Shown here piece after piece: positions 16,117-24,586 of a DNA stretch of 55,837 bases (positions are counted from its first letter, which is position 1; the number at the start of each line of letters is the position of its first letter). Source of the DNA: Candidatus Limivivens intestinipullorum (GTDB lineage Bacteria; Bacillota; Clostridia; Lachnospirales; Lachnospiraceae); the NCBI GenBank assembly GCA_018711185.1, contig DVIQ01000002.1, positions 1 through 55,837 of the forward strand. Direction: 5' to 3'. A model generated the notes under the pieces. It was not told the origin of the DNA, made no database searches, and saw nothing but the letters and a program-made list of their open reading frames with translations. The translations under genes and the position numbers were made by a program.

Positions 16117-17733
16117 TTATTCACAGGGCGCGCTTGTTTCTGCGCTTGCTTTTCCGGGGCGCGGCGGCTGGGTTTTCTGGGCCGGCCGGAAGGAAAGATA
16201 CATGAAAAAGAAAAACGTAAGGCTCATGGTCAGGCCGCTGATGAGCATTCCCACAAGAGACGGAACGGAGAAAGGAAGCCTGCTAAGCAGTCCGTTCCAG
16301 AAACGGTAGATTCCGGCGCTTATGACGATGGACAGGAGCGGTTTTACTGTCCAGTCCATGACATGGAAGGAAAAAGCGGTATACCGGTATACGAGGAACA
16401 GGGCCAGGAAGGCCGACAGAAGCTGGCTGGCCAGGATGCCCCACAGGTAAGCCGCGATGCCGAAGCGGGGAACCGCCAGGAGGGTGAAGGCAAGCTGGAG
16501 GATGTGGCCGCCCGCGTTTAAAAAGAAGGTTTCCTTCAGGCGCCCCAGTCCGTGAAGGATGCTGGACAAGGTGGTGTCCAGGTAGAGGAAGGGGCAGAGC
16601 CACGCCAGGGTTTGGATAAAGGGAGCCGCTTCCGGGGATCCGAACAGGACCACGCCCAGCTCTTTTCCGGTCAGCAGAAAGCCTCCGGTGCAGAAGATTC
16701 CCAGCCAGAGACTGGTGCTGACGGTGGATTCCACAGTCTGGCGGATGTGATCCGGCCGGTTCAGAGACAGATCCTCCGATACGGAGGGCAGGAGCATGGT
16801 GGAAAGTCCGTTGGCGATGGCGGAGGGAAACATAATCAAAGGCATGGCCATTCCTGTCAGGATTCCGTACTGGCTCAGGGCCTGGGAGGAGGTAAGGCCG
16901 TGGGCCTGGAGGGTCACCGGCAGCAGAGCGGCTTGGGCGCTGTGGAGAAAATTCATGATGACCCGTGTCCCCGTCAGAGGAGCCGCCATAGAAAGGACGC
17001 TGTGATAAGCTTTTTTTCGGGGCAGGCGCGGCCCGCGAGCCCGGGACGCGTGGGAGTTTTCGGTATGAGAATGCCGCCGGATGGAGAGCCCTTGGGGAAC
17101 TTCCATAAAAAGAAAGATCGTACCAGTAAAAAGGGAGGAGACCAGCTCAGCCGCCAGCATGCCGCCCACCGCCAGTATGGGGCCGGGGGCGATGCCCTGT
17201 TCAAGCAGGACGCAGAAGATCAGCCAGGAAGCCGTAACCCGGACGAGTTGCTCCGCGAGCTGGGAAAGAGCCGGAATATCCGTGCGCTGAAGGCCGATGT
17301 AATACCCGGCCAGGCAGGCATGGATACACCCGAAGGGCACGGCCCAGGCGGCCAGACGCAGCAGGGGCGCGCACCGGGGCTCAAACAGAAAATGTTCCGC
17401 CAGAAAGCCGGAGCCGGCTGAAACCAGGAAAGCCGCTGCCAGGGACAGGGCCAGGGAGACCGAAAGACCGGCAAACAGGATTTCTCTGGCGTCCCTCCGG
17501 TCGCCGGCCGCGGCCCTGGCGGAGACGTGCCTGGAGACGGCGGTCTGGATGCCGGCGGTAGTAAAAGAAATCATCATGGCGTATACGGGAAAAACCAGCT
17601 GATACAGGCCCATGCCCTCTGCACCAATTGCGTTTGAGAGGAATATTCTATAGAAAAAGCCGATGAAGCGGCTGGCAAAGCCGGCGGCGGTAAGAATCAG
17701 GGCGCCGCGCCAGATGGGATGCTGAGATTTCAT
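16117..17733 (-). CDS. spoVB: SpoVB-like lipid flippase (MATE/MOP family)
   Basis: A 538-aa polytopic membrane protein of the SpoVB/polysaccharide-exporter group (MOP superfamily), thought to flip lipid-linked cell-wall precursors for spore cortex formation. The N-terminus (ILTAAGFASRFIGFFYRIFL, then GAEGMGLYQLVFPVYAM) is the family signature. About 13-14 hydrophobic segments follow along the whole length, as expected. The C-terminus ends in a short Pro/Arg-rich tail. It is transcribed divergently from the 6S-like RNA, and its promoter must overlap that region. Clostridia often have several paralogues, so the specific role is less sure than the family. Confidence 0.85.
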   Translation of the reverse strand: MKSQHPIWRGALILTAAGFASRFIGFFYRIFLSNAIGAEGMGLYQLVFPVYAMMISFTTAGIQTAVSRHVSARAAAGDRRDAREILFAGLSVSLALSLAAAFLVSAGSGFLAEHFLFEPRCAPLLRLAAWAVPFGCIHACLAGYYIGLQRTDIPALSQLAEQLVRVTASWLIFCVLLEQGIAPGPILAVGGMLAAELVSSLFTGTIFLFMEVPQGLSIRRHSHTENSHASRARGPRLPRKKAYHSVLSMAAPLTGTRVIMNFLHSAQAALLPVTLQAHGLTSSQALSQYGILTGMAMPLIMFPSAIANGLSTMLLPSVSEDLSLNRPDHIRQTVESTVSTSLWLGIFCTGGFLLTGKELGVVLFGSPEAAPFIQTLAWLCPFLYLDTTLSSILHGLGRLKETFFLNAGGHILQLAFTLLAVPRFGIAAYLWGILASQLLSAFLALFLVYRYTAFSFHVMDWTVKPLLSIVISAGIYRFWNGLLSRLPFSVPSLVGMLISGLTMSLTFFFFMYLSFRPAQKTQPPRPGKASAETSAPCE

Positions 17734-17776
17734 AAGCGCCTTCTGCAGTTTTTTTTAGTATATTCAAAGGAAGGGC

Positions 17777-17805
17777 TTGACAGAACGCGAAAGGGATGTT
17801 ATATT
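17777..17805 (+). promoter_or_regulatory. Consensus promoter of structured RNA / isc cluster
   Basis: TTGACA (17777-17782), exactly 17 nt, TATATT (17800-17805). Transcription would start near 17812, about 240 nt before the iscR start codon. Confidence 0.8.
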
Positions 17806-17811
17806 CAAAAC

Positions 17812-18025
17812 ATAAAATCCGAGTGATTTAGTAGGATTTAATCGAATAGAAAAGCCGCCTACTCCATGATGCCAAGGGCGATGAACAGGAGCGGGCACTT
17901 GTCTGGCTTGGCAGAGGCGCGTATCCCTGCCAAGAAGCCGTGGAAGCGAATTTTCAATGAATCCGCGATGCTGCTGTTCACGGACCGAAGGGCCGTGAAT
18001 AGTAACGGATTACCAGACAAAAACT
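17812..18025 (+). ncRNA. ssrS: Structured RNA, probably 6S RNA
   Basis: About 210 nt between a consensus promoter and iscR, without a ribosome site of its own. Visible stems are AGTAGG (17830-17835)/CCTACT (17858-17863), CTTGGCAG (17907-17914)/CTGCCAAG (17927-17934), TTCACGG (17977-17983)/CCGTGAA (17993-17999) and the long-range TTGTCTGG (17899-17906)/CCAGACAA (18013-18020). In Bacillus subtilis a 6S RNA gene lies just upstream of the rarA-cymR-iscS-mnmA group, and length and position fit here. It could instead be a leader RNA regulating iscR; no known riboswitch motif was recognised. Confidence 0.55.
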
Positions 18026-18049
18026 GTGTGCAAGAGGTGAGATGAGGGG

Positions 18050-18487
18050 ATGAAACTGTCTACAAAAGGCAGATACGGGCTTCGGGCCATGATCGATATG
18101 GCAGAACAGGGAGAACAGGAGACGGTGTCCATTGCCAGCATCGCGGCCAGACAGCAGATCTCAGAGAGTTATCTGGAACAGCTTGTCCCTAAGCTGAAGA
18201 AGGCAGGGCTCGTAAAGAGCGTCCGGGGAGCCGGAGGAGGTTATTGCCTGGCAAAGCCGCCGAAGGAGATTTCCGTGGGGGATATTCTGCGAGCCCTGGA
18301 GGGCAGCCTGGAGGCTGTGGACTGTCCGGGACTGGAAGAAGATTCCCAGTGCGGACAGGCAAAGCTCTGCGTAGCAAAATATGTCTGGCAGAGAGTGAAT
18401 GAAAGCATTCAGCAGGCAGTGGATGACATAAATTTAGCGCAGCTCCTGGAAGAAAGCCAGGAGGCGAGAATAAAAAGCCAGGCGTAA
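18050..18487 (+). CDS. iscR: Rrf2-family regulator (IscR-like)
   Basis: A 145-aa Rrf2-family transcription factor. An N-terminal winged helix (MKLSTKGRYGLRAMIDMAEQ) is followed by ISESYLEQLVPKLKKAGLV and RGAGGGYCLAKPP, the wing motif. Three cysteines in C-x8-C-x5-C spacing (CPGLEEDSQCGQAKLC) resemble the Fe-S ligands of IscR, suggesting it senses cluster status and represses the downstream isc genes. The alternative is the cysteine regulator CymR, but CymR lacks such a cysteine group. It is 27 nt upstream of iscS. GAGGTGAGATGAGGGG precedes ATG. Confidence 0.9.
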   Translation: MKLSTKGRYGLRAMIDMAEQGEQETVSIASIAARQQISESYLEQLVPKLKKAGLVKSVRGAGGGYCLAKPPKEISVGDILRALEGSLEAVDCPGLEEDSQCGQAKLCVAKYVWQRVNESIQQAVDDINLAQLLEESQEARIKSQA

Positions 18488-18514
18488 CACGCCGGCCGGA
18501 TAGGAGAGCAGACA

Positions 18515-19708
18515 ATGGAGAACATGATTTATTTGGACAATGCGGCGACTACAAAAACGGCTCCCCAGGTGGTGGAGGCCATGCTGCCGTATTTTACGGA
18601 ATATTACGGGAATCCTTCCAGTATCTACGACTTTGCGTCCAGCGGGAAAAAGGCCATTGACGAGAGCCGCCAGACCATCGCCGGGATTCTGGGGGCAAAG
18701 CCCGAAGAGATCTATTTTACAGCGGGAGGAACGGAGGCGGACAACTGGGCCATCAAAGCGGCCGCGGAAGCTTACGCGTCCAAGGGAAAACACATGATAA
18801 CAAGCAAAATCGAGCATCACGCGGTACTTCATACCTGCCAGTATCTGGAAAAGCACGGGTATGAGGTGACGTATCTGGATGTGGACGAGAGGGGCATCGT
18901 AAAGCTCTCTGAGCTGGAAAAGGCCATCCGGCCGGACACGATCCTGATCTCCGTGATGTTTGCCAACAATGAGATCGGAACGATCCAGCCGGTAAAGGAG
19001 ATCGGCAGGCTGGCGAAGGAGCACGGCATTCTGTTCCACACAGACGCCGTCCAGGCGTTTGGCCAGCTTCCTATCAACGTGGATGAGCTGGGAATCGATA
19101 TGCTCAGCGCCAGCGGCCATAAGCTGAACGGACCAAAAGGAATCGGCTTTCTGTATATCCGCAAGGGCGTAAAGATCCGCTCCTTTATCCACGGCGGAGC
19201 CCAGGAGAGAAAACGCCGGGCGGGAACGGAAAACGTCCCCGGAATCGTTGGTTTTGGCGTAGCCGCGTCCCTGGCGGCCTCCACCATGGAGGAGCGAACC
19301 AAAAAAGAACGGGAAACCAGGGATTACCTGATCGACCGGGTTCTGACGGAAATCCCCTATACGCGTCTGAACGGAGACCGCGCCCTGCGTCTTCCAAACA
19401 ACGCGAATTTCAGCTTCCAGTTTATCGAGGGAGAATCCCTGCTGATTATGCTGGATATGAAAGGCATCTGCGGTTCCAGCGGCTCGGCCTGCACCAGCGG
19501 TTCTCTGGATCCATCCCATGTGCTTCTGGCAATTGGACTTCCCCATGAGATCGCTCACGGATCTCTGCGGCTGACCCTGAGCCAGGAAAACACAAAAGAA
19601 GAGATGGACCGGGTAGTGGAGGCATTAAAAGAAATCGTGGAAAAGCTCCGCGGCATGTCGCCGTTATATGAAGATTTTCTTAACAATTCGGGCCAGGTCC
19701 GCGCGTAA
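18515..19708 (+). CDS. iscS: Cysteine desulfurase (IscS/NifS)
   Basis: A 397-aa PLP enzyme that takes sulfur from cysteine for Fe-S clusters and for MnmA. Motifs are YLDNAATTK at the N-terminus, HHAVLHT and the PLP lysine in SASGHKLNGPKG. The catalytic Cys lies in the flexible loop CGSSGSACTSGSLDPSHVL. The end is unusual: codons after YEDFLN read NSGQVRA-stop and lie inside a dispersed repeat that begins at 19680, so the native C-terminal residues have probably been replaced. The catalytic core is unaffected. Confidence 0.95.
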   Translation: MENMIYLDNAATTKTAPQVVEAMLPYFTEYYGNPSSIYDFASSGKKAIDESRQTIAGILGAKPEEIYFTAGGTEADNWAIKAAAEAYASKGKHMITSKIEHHAVLHTCQYLEKHGYEVTYLDVDERGIVKLSELEKAIRPDTILISVMFANNEIGTIQPVKEIGRLAKEHGILFHTDAVQAFGQLPINVDELGIDMLSASGHKLNGPKGIGFLYIRKGVKIRSFIHGGAQERKRRAGTENVPGIVGFGVAASLAASTMEERTKKERETRDYLIDRVLTEIPYTRLNGDRALRLPNNANFSFQFIEGESLLIMLDMKGICGSSGSACTSGSLDPSHVLLAIGLPHEIAHGSLRLTLSQENTKEEMDRVVEALKEIVEKLRGMSPLYEDFLNNSGQVRA

Positions 19709-19783
19709 GCCGCGCAGACCGTAAGAAAGTGATACAGGAGTGCAAAAATCCCATCGCCGAAGGCGATTTTAAATGGATTTTTG
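19680..19783 (+). repeat. Dispersed palindromic repeat, copy 4, overlapping iscS
   Basis: It begins TTAACAATTCGGGCCAGG inside the last ten codons of iscS, contains GTCCGCGCG...CGCGCAGAC, the tail GTGATACAGGAGTGC and the second hairpin CAAAAATCC...GGATTTTTG. The right inverted repeat is absent. The iscS stop codon lies in the loop of the first hairpin. Confidence 0.8.
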
Positions 19784-19855
19784 GTGAATACAAATTGAGA
19801 GGCGTTTTGAAACGCGTGAAACGAAAAGAAATTTCAAAAACCGGAGGAAAGAAAA

Positions 19856-20296
19856 ATGTACAGTGAAAAGGTAATGGACCACTTTCAGCATCCGAGAAAT
19901 GTGGGAGAATTAGAGAACGCCAGCGGAGTCGGAACGGTTGGGAACGCTAAATGCGGCGATATTATGCGGATTTATTTTGATATTGACGAAAATCAGATTA
20001 TACGGGACGTAAAGTTTAAAACCTTTGGCTGCGGGGCCGCGGTGGCCACCAGCAGCATGGCCACGGAGCTTGTGAAGGGAAAGAGCATTTACGAAGCCCT
20101 TCAGGTGACGAACAAAGCGGTGATGGAGGCCCTGGACGGACTTCCGCCGGTGAAGGTACACTGTTCCCTTCTGGCGGAGGAGGCTATTCACGCGGCGCTT
20201 TGGGATTACGCGGAGAAGAACGGCATCCATATTGAGGGGCTGAAAAAGCCCAAGTCAGACATTCATGAAGGGGAAGAGGACGAGGAAGAATATTGA
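19856..20296 (+). CDS. iscU: Fe-S scaffold protein IscU/NifU
   Basis: A 146-aa scaffold on which IscS builds Fe-S clusters. The three conserved cysteines are present: NAKCGDIM, FGCGAAVAT and HCSLLAEEAI, along with the PPVKVHC motif. The C-terminus has a short acidic extension (EGEEDEEEY) typical of clostridial members. AAAACCGGAGGAAAG precedes ATG. It shares a base with the mnmA start (TGATG), so translation is coupled. Confidence 0.93.
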   Translation: MYSEKVMDHFQHPRNVGELENASGVGTVGNAKCGDIMRIYFDIDENQIIRDVKFKTFGCGAAVATSSMATELVKGKSIYEALQVTNKAVMEALDGLPPVKVHCSLLAEEAIHAALWDYAEKNGIHIEGLKKPKSDIHEGEEDEEEY

Positions 20297-21393
20297 TGAA
20301 GGATACGCAGAATAAAACGGTTGTGGTCGGCATGTCCGGCGGCGTGGATTCTTCTGTGGCAGCCCTGCTTTTAAAAAAGCAGGGCTATCGTGTTATCGGA
20401 GTTACCATGCAGATCTGGCAGGCAGAGGAAGCCTGTCAGCAGGAGGAGAACGGGGGATGCTGCGGTTTAAGCGCCGTGGAGGATGCCAGAAGAGTGGCCT
20501 ATGCACTGGATATCCCCTATTATGTGATGAATTTCCGCAGGGAGTTTCAGGAGAAGGTGATTGATTATTTTACCGAGGAGTATCTTAAGGGCCGCACGCC
20601 AAATCCCTGCATTGCCTGCAACCGCTATGTAAAGTGGGAGGCGCTTCTTGCGCGCAGCCTGCAGATCGGAGCGGATTATATTGCCACGGGACATTACGCC
20701 AGAGTGGCGAGGCTGGAAAACGGAAGGTATACCCTGCGCTGCTCCGCGGCGGACGGAAAGGATCAGACGTATGCGCTGTATAACCTGACCCAGGAGCAGC
20801 TTGCCCGTACGCTGATGCCGGTGGGACTGTATCCGAAAGCGGAAATCCGCCGGATGGCCCTTGAGGCGGGGCTTCCCGTGGCCAACAAGCCGGACAGCCA
20901 GGAAATCTGCTTTGTGCCGGACGGCGATTATGCCGGCTTTATCGAGCGCAGTATGGGGAAACAGCTTCCCACAGGAAACTTTGTAACGGCAAAGGGAGAG
21001 ATTCTGGGGAAGCATAAAGGAATCGTTCATTATACCATCGGACAGAGAAAGGGACTCGGACTTTCCATGGGACACCCGGTTTTTGTGAGCGGCATCCGCC
21101 CGGAAAGCAATGAGGTGGTGATCGGGGAGTCGGAGGATCTTTTTAAGACGGTTTTGTACGCCCATAAGCTCAACCTGATGTCCAGGGAGCGCCTTGAGGG
21201 GCCTTTGCGGGTGATGGCGAAAATCCGCTATAATCACAGAGGAGCGCCCTGCACGGTGGAGCCTTTGGAAGAAGACCGGATCCGGTGCGTCTTCGATACG
21301 CCTCAGAGAGCCATTACGCCGGGACAGGCGGTGGTGCTCTATGAAGGGGAGTATGTGCTTGGCGGCGCTGTGATTACGGGAAGCGAGGGATAA
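20296..21393 (+). CDS. mnmA: tRNA 2-thiouridylase MnmA
   Basis: A 365-aa ATP-dependent enzyme that puts sulfur on U34 of Lys, Glu and Gln tRNAs, using sulfur delivered from IscS. The ATP-binding PP-loop GMSGGVDSSVAAL is near the N-terminus. The first catalytic Cys lies in TPNPCIACN and the second in DSQEICFVPDGDY. The C-terminal beta-barrel ends TPGQAVVLYEGEYVLGG. Length is normal. Start ATG 20296 overlaps the iscU stop. Its placement after iscR-iscS-iscU follows the widespread Firmicute order. Confidence 0.95.
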   Translation: MKDTQNKTVVVGMSGGVDSSVAALLLKKQGYRVIGVTMQIWQAEEACQQEENGGCCGLSAVEDARRVAYALDIPYYVMNFRREFQEKVIDYFTEEYLKGRTPNPCIACNRYVKWEALLARSLQIGADYIATGHYARVARLENGRYTLRCSAADGKDQTYALYNLTQEQLARTLMPVGLYPKAEIRRMALEAGLPVANKPDSQEICFVPDGDYAGFIERSMGKQLPTGNFVTAKGEILGKHKGIVHYTIGQRKGLGLSMGHPVFVSGIRPESNEVVIGESEDLFKTVLYAHKLNLMSRERLEGPLRVMAKIRYNHRGAPCTVEPLEEDRIRCVFDTPQRAITPGQAVVLYEGEYVLGGAVITGSEG

Positions 21394-21402
21394 GATGCCG
21401 CG

Positions 21403-22071
21403 CTACATACTGGAAAGGCTTTCCAGGGCAAAGCGCAGGGACTCCTTCAGGTGCAGGCGCATGCGCTCCGCCGCCTGCCGGAAATCACCGGCCCGGTAAG
21501 CCTCAAAGATTTCCAGGTGCGCGTTTGAAATCTGAGTCTGGGGAGCCGGAAGGGTTTCGTAGCAGTTAGAAAAGATGGTGAGCTGGCTTCGCTGGCGCTC
21601 CGCCGCCTGGGTAAGCCTGCGGTTCCCGCAGTAATCATAAAAAATCAGATGGAAACGGTCGGAATACCGTATCCAGCTTTGTATTTCTCTGACAGTCATG
21701 GACTCCTGTCCGCAGCGGGTCTGTGTCTGCCGGATATTATTTTCCAGTTCTTTTCGGATTTTCTCCTGGTCCGGGCAGGCGGCGGCGTAAAGAATCGCCA
21801 GACTGTCCAGATCTCCCATAAACTGATAGAGTTCTCTTAAATCTTCTTCCGTCAGTTCAATGACGTTTACCCCGATATTGGAATAGTACTGTACCAGGCC
21901 GTCGTCAGAGAGACGGGTAAGGGCCTCGCGGATCGGCGTGGAACTCACCCCAAAACGTTCCTGGAGGGCCTTTAGTGTAAGCTTTTCGCCCAGAGAAATT
22001 TTCTGAGAAAGAATATCTGTCCGCAGGATTTCATAAATCCGGCTGGACAGGGTTTTTTTATCGAGGGTCAT
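21403..22071 (-). CDS. GntR-family regulator (FCD type)
   Basis: A 222-aa transcription factor. The N-terminal winged helix (about residues 8-75) includes the family signature LTLKALQERFGVSSTPIREALTRL. The C-terminal all-helical FCD domain (about 85-215) normally binds a small organic acid or similar ligand through conserved His/Asp residues. It is convergent with mnmA (10 bp apart) and divergent from the M42 peptidase operon, making it the likely regulator of that operon. Two tandem palindromes at 22191-22216 are candidate operators. Confidence 0.9.
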   Translation of the reverse strand: MTLDKKTLSSRIYEILRTDILSQKISLGEKLTLKALQERFGVSSTPIREALTRLSDDGLVQYYSNIGVNVIELTEEDLRELYQFMGDLDSLAILYAAACPDQEKIRKELENNIRQTQTRCGQESMTVREIQSWIRYSDRFHLIFYDYCGNRRLTQAAERQRSQLTIFSNCYETLPAPQTQISNAHLEIFEAYRAGDFRQAAERMRLHLKESLRFALESLSSM

Positions 22072-22149
22072 AGCTGTTTCATCCTTTGCAATTTTTCTGT
22101 TACCATTATTCTACATAGGAGCCTGGGGGAAAGTCAAGAAGAGAATTTT

Positions 22150-22178
22150 GTGACAGTTCAGCTCTGCTGAACCGTTAC
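22150..22178 (+). repeat. Minimal MITE: paired terminal repeats only
   Basis: GTGACAGTTCAG (22150-22161) and CTGAACCGTTAC (22167-22178) are the two ends of the dispersed repeat with the interior missing. It is flanked by AGAATTTT (22142-22149) and AGAATTTT (22179-22186), a perfect 8-bp target duplication. Confidence 0.8.
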
Positions 22179-22190
22179 AGAATTTTGTGC

Positions 22191-22216
22191 ATTTTGCAAA
22201 ATACATATTGCAAAAT
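22191..22216 (+). promoter_or_regulatory. Tandem palindromic operator
   Basis: ATTTTGCAAAAT (22191-22202) is a perfect 12-bp palindrome. A second copy with one mismatch (ATATTGCAAAAT, 22205-22216) lies 14 bp away. They are in the divergent region between the GntR gene and the peptidase operon, and a weak promoter (TTGCAA at 22208, TAAACT at 22231) overlaps the second copy. Binding by the GntR protein is inferred. Confidence 0.55.
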
Positions 22217-22329
22217 TTGAGAGATGGTGGTAAACTCAGTTTATTCTTTTATTTCGTTAGGCTTTAGCGGTTTAAACAGACAGCGTGTCCGGAAAACCGA
22301 CAGATTACCAAGGAAAAGGGGTAGGGAAA

Positions 22330-23343
22330 ATGAGAGACGAAAAACTGCTGGAGACGCTTACGCAGATGTGGGGCGTGGCCGGATTTGAAAAAGAGGTGCG
22401 GGAGTTTATCGCCCGGGAGACGGCTCCTTGGGCGGATGAAACCATTACCGACGCCATGGGAAATCTGATTGTCCTGAAAAAGGGAAAAGGCGGCCCCAAG
22501 TCCAAGAAGATCATGTTCGCCGCTCATATGGATGAGATCGGCTTTATGGTAAAGACCATCGAGGCGGACGGACGCCTCAGAGTCTGCAACCTGGGATGGA
22601 ACTGGACGGGATCCGCGTACAACAGCCGCGTGCGCTTCCGAAACGGCGTAAACGGCGTGGTAAGCTGCGTAGGCCCCATCGAGGAGGCAGGCAATAAAGC
22701 AGGAAAGCTTTACATAGACATCGGCGCCACCTCCAAGGAGGACGCGCAGAAATACGTGAAGCTGGGCGACGCCTGCGGTTACTGGGGACCGTACCTGCAG
22801 CTCGCTAACGACCGGGTCTGCTCCAAGAGCCTGGATAACCGCATCGGCTGCTATCAGCTTATCGAAGCGCTCAAGGAGAACGACGGGAACTGCCCCAATG
22901 ACATTTACTATGTGTTCTGCGTGCAGGAGGAGCTCGGCTGCCGCGGTTCCAAACCGGCCGCGGAGCGGATTCAGCCGGATATCGGCGTGGCGGTGGATAT
23001 TTCTCCGGCCCATGATTATCCCTGTGACCTGGAGGGCAGCAACGAGGTGGACGGAGGCATCGGCATCAAGATCTGCGACCCGTCGGTGGTGTGCGACGAG
23101 GATGTGGTGAACGCCATGGTGTCCTGCTGTGAGACGCAGAATATCAAATACCAGCGGGAAGTCATCGACCAGGGCGGAACGGACGCCTCCAGCATGAACG
23201 TTTCCGGACTTGGCGTGCGTACCGGAGGCGTGGTGGTAGTGACCCGCTATCCCCACTGTCAGAGCGCGGTGGCATCCAAAAAAGATATTGAAGCCGGCGT
23301 GGATCTGCTGAACGCCTTCTCCCGGTACGAATTTGACTTTTAA
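22330..23343 (+). CDS. M42-family metallopeptidase
   Basis: A 337-aa cytoplasmic aminopeptidase of the M42 family (glutamyl aminopeptidase/endoglucanase-M type), releasing N-terminal residues from peptides with two divalent metals. Metal and catalytic residues are visible in AAHMDEIGFMVK, SLDNRIGCYQLIEAL, VQEELGCRGS (catalytic Glu), VAVDIS and the final YPHCQS. The PDZ-like insert lies between the first two. Start ATG 22330 is chosen over 22285 for its AGGGAAA leader and because family members begin close to this point. It is first in a long operon with an amidohydrolase and a peptide-type importer. Confidence 0.88.
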   Translation: MRDEKLLETLTQMWGVAGFEKEVREFIARETAPWADETITDAMGNLIVLKKGKGGPKSKKIMFAAHMDEIGFMVKTIEADGRLRVCNLGWNWTGSAYNSRVRFRNGVNGVVSCVGPIEEAGNKAGKLYIDIGATSKEDAQKYVKLGDACGYWGPYLQLANDRVCSKSLDNRIGCYQLIEALKENDGNCPNDIYYVFCVQEELGCRGSKPAAERIQPDIGVAVDISPAHDYPCDLEGSNEVDGGIGIKICDPSVVCDEDVVNAMVSCCETQNIKYQREVIDQGGTDASSMNVSGLGVRTGGVVVVTRYPHCQSAVASKKDIEAGVDLLNAFSRYEFDF

Positions 23344-23353
23344 GGCGCTACTT

Positions 23354-24586
23354 ATGAAGGTACTGAAAAACGTAAACATTCTGCCAATGACAGAAAACAC
23401 GGTTCTTTGGAATCGGAATCTGTGGATCGAAGAGGGCCGCATCGCCAACATCACTGCCCGGGATGTCTTGCCGGAAAAAGCGGAGACGGTTGACTGCGGG
23501 GGCGCTTATGTGATTCCGGGTCTGATCGACGCCCATGTGCATTTGGATGAGAGTTATATGGGGGATTTTTTCCTGGCCTGCGGGATCACCTCCGTCCGGA
23601 ATATGCGGGGATATGCCATGCATGCCGCCTGGAGGGACGAGATCCTGGCCGGCACAAGAAGAGGACCTTACATTTATTCCACAGGTCCTATTTACGATGG
23701 GGAGGACCCCTCGATTCCGGACAACAGCAATGAAATTCTCCATACCCCGGAGGATGTGGAGAAGGCCATCGTTTATACGAAAAGCCATGGATTTTTGTGG
23801 CTGAAAACCTATCCGTCCATTTTGCCGGAGCTCTATCACTATCTGATGCGGCGGGCCGGGGAGGAAGGCCTTCCGGTCTGCGGACATATGAGCAAGCTTG
23901 TGGATGACCGGATTCTGGCGGATGAGGGATATTCCTGCTGTGAGCATTCCAGTTCTTTGCCGGGAAAGAAAGAGGACATCCGCTATCTGGCTGCTTCCGG
24001 CATGTGGTTTTGTCCAACTCAGGCTGTCTGCGAGACGCTGCCGGATTATGTGTGGAACGGCAAAAAACTTTCAGATATCCGGGAATACGGCCTGCTTCCG
24101 GATTATGCCAGAGAGGAATGGGAGGAATCCAACCGAAAAATCTGCGAAAGTTACCGCGTCCAGGGTGTGCGCCCGGATATACAGGTGGTGATCGACAGGG
24201 GAAAGACCTTCTTTGAACATTCCAGCATGTGGATGGCCGGTTCCGACTGCCCGTACCCGGGCATGATTCCGGGCTTCTCCCTCCTGGACGAACTGGAAAA
24301 GCTGGTGGCCTTATACGGCTGCACCCCTTACGAGGCACTGGCAGCCGCCACGGCAAAGCCCGCCATGTATATGGGAATATCCCAGAAAAAGGGCAGGGTA
24401 TGCCGGGGAATGGACGCGGATCTGGTGATTTTAAAGGAAAATCCGCTGTCTGATATAAGCAATATCCGGACGGTTAAGTCCGTTATCCAGGGTGGACAGC
24501 TCTGGGATAAAGAAACTTTACAGCGGCGTCTAGACGCCGCTGCCAAGTTAAGCCGGGTTCCCCGGGAAAAGCAGCGGGAACTCTGA
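23354..24586 (+). CDS. Amidohydrolase-family metal hydrolase
   Basis: A 410-aa member of the amidohydrolase superfamily (imidazolonepropionase/prolidase-like group), likely to cleave a C-N bond in the imported substrate. It begins with a beta-sandwich segment (VLKNVNILPMTE...LWIEEGRIANI). The metal motif GLIDAHVHLDES follows. CGHMS and CEHSSS give further His ligands, AGSDCPYPG holds the catalytic Asp, and ADLVILKENPLSDI closes the sandwich. ATG 23354 starts 10 nt after the peptidase stop. The true substrate is unknown. Confidence 0.85.
   Translation: MKVLKNVNILPMTENTVLWNRNLWIEEGRIANITARDVLPEKAETVDCGGAYVIPGLIDAHVHLDESYMGDFFLACGITSVRNMRGYAMHAAWRDEILAGTRRGPYIYSTGPIYDGEDPSIPDNSNEILHTPEDVEKAIVYTKSHGFLWLKTYPSILPELYHYLMRRAGEEGLPVCGHMSKLVDDRILADEGYSCCEHSSSLPGKKEDIRYLAASGMWFCPTQAVCETLPDYVWNGKKLSDIREYGLLPDYAREEWEESNRKICESYRVQGVRPDIQVVIDRGKTFFEHSSMWMAGSDCPYPGMIPGFSLLDELEKLVALYGCTPYEALAAATAKPAMYMGISQKKGRVCRGMDADLVILKENPLSDISNIRTVKSVIQGGQLWDKETLQRRLDAAAKLSRVPREKQREL

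Noticed and set aside
16552..17421. 289-codon open frame on the plus strand
   Set aside because: Antisense to spoVB; Gly/Gln/Arg-rich product without motifs, caused by GC-rich codon use.
17851..17974. Short open frames within the 6S-like region
   Set aside because: They lack start and ribosome signals, whereas several perfect stems and a consensus promoter at the right distance favour an RNA.
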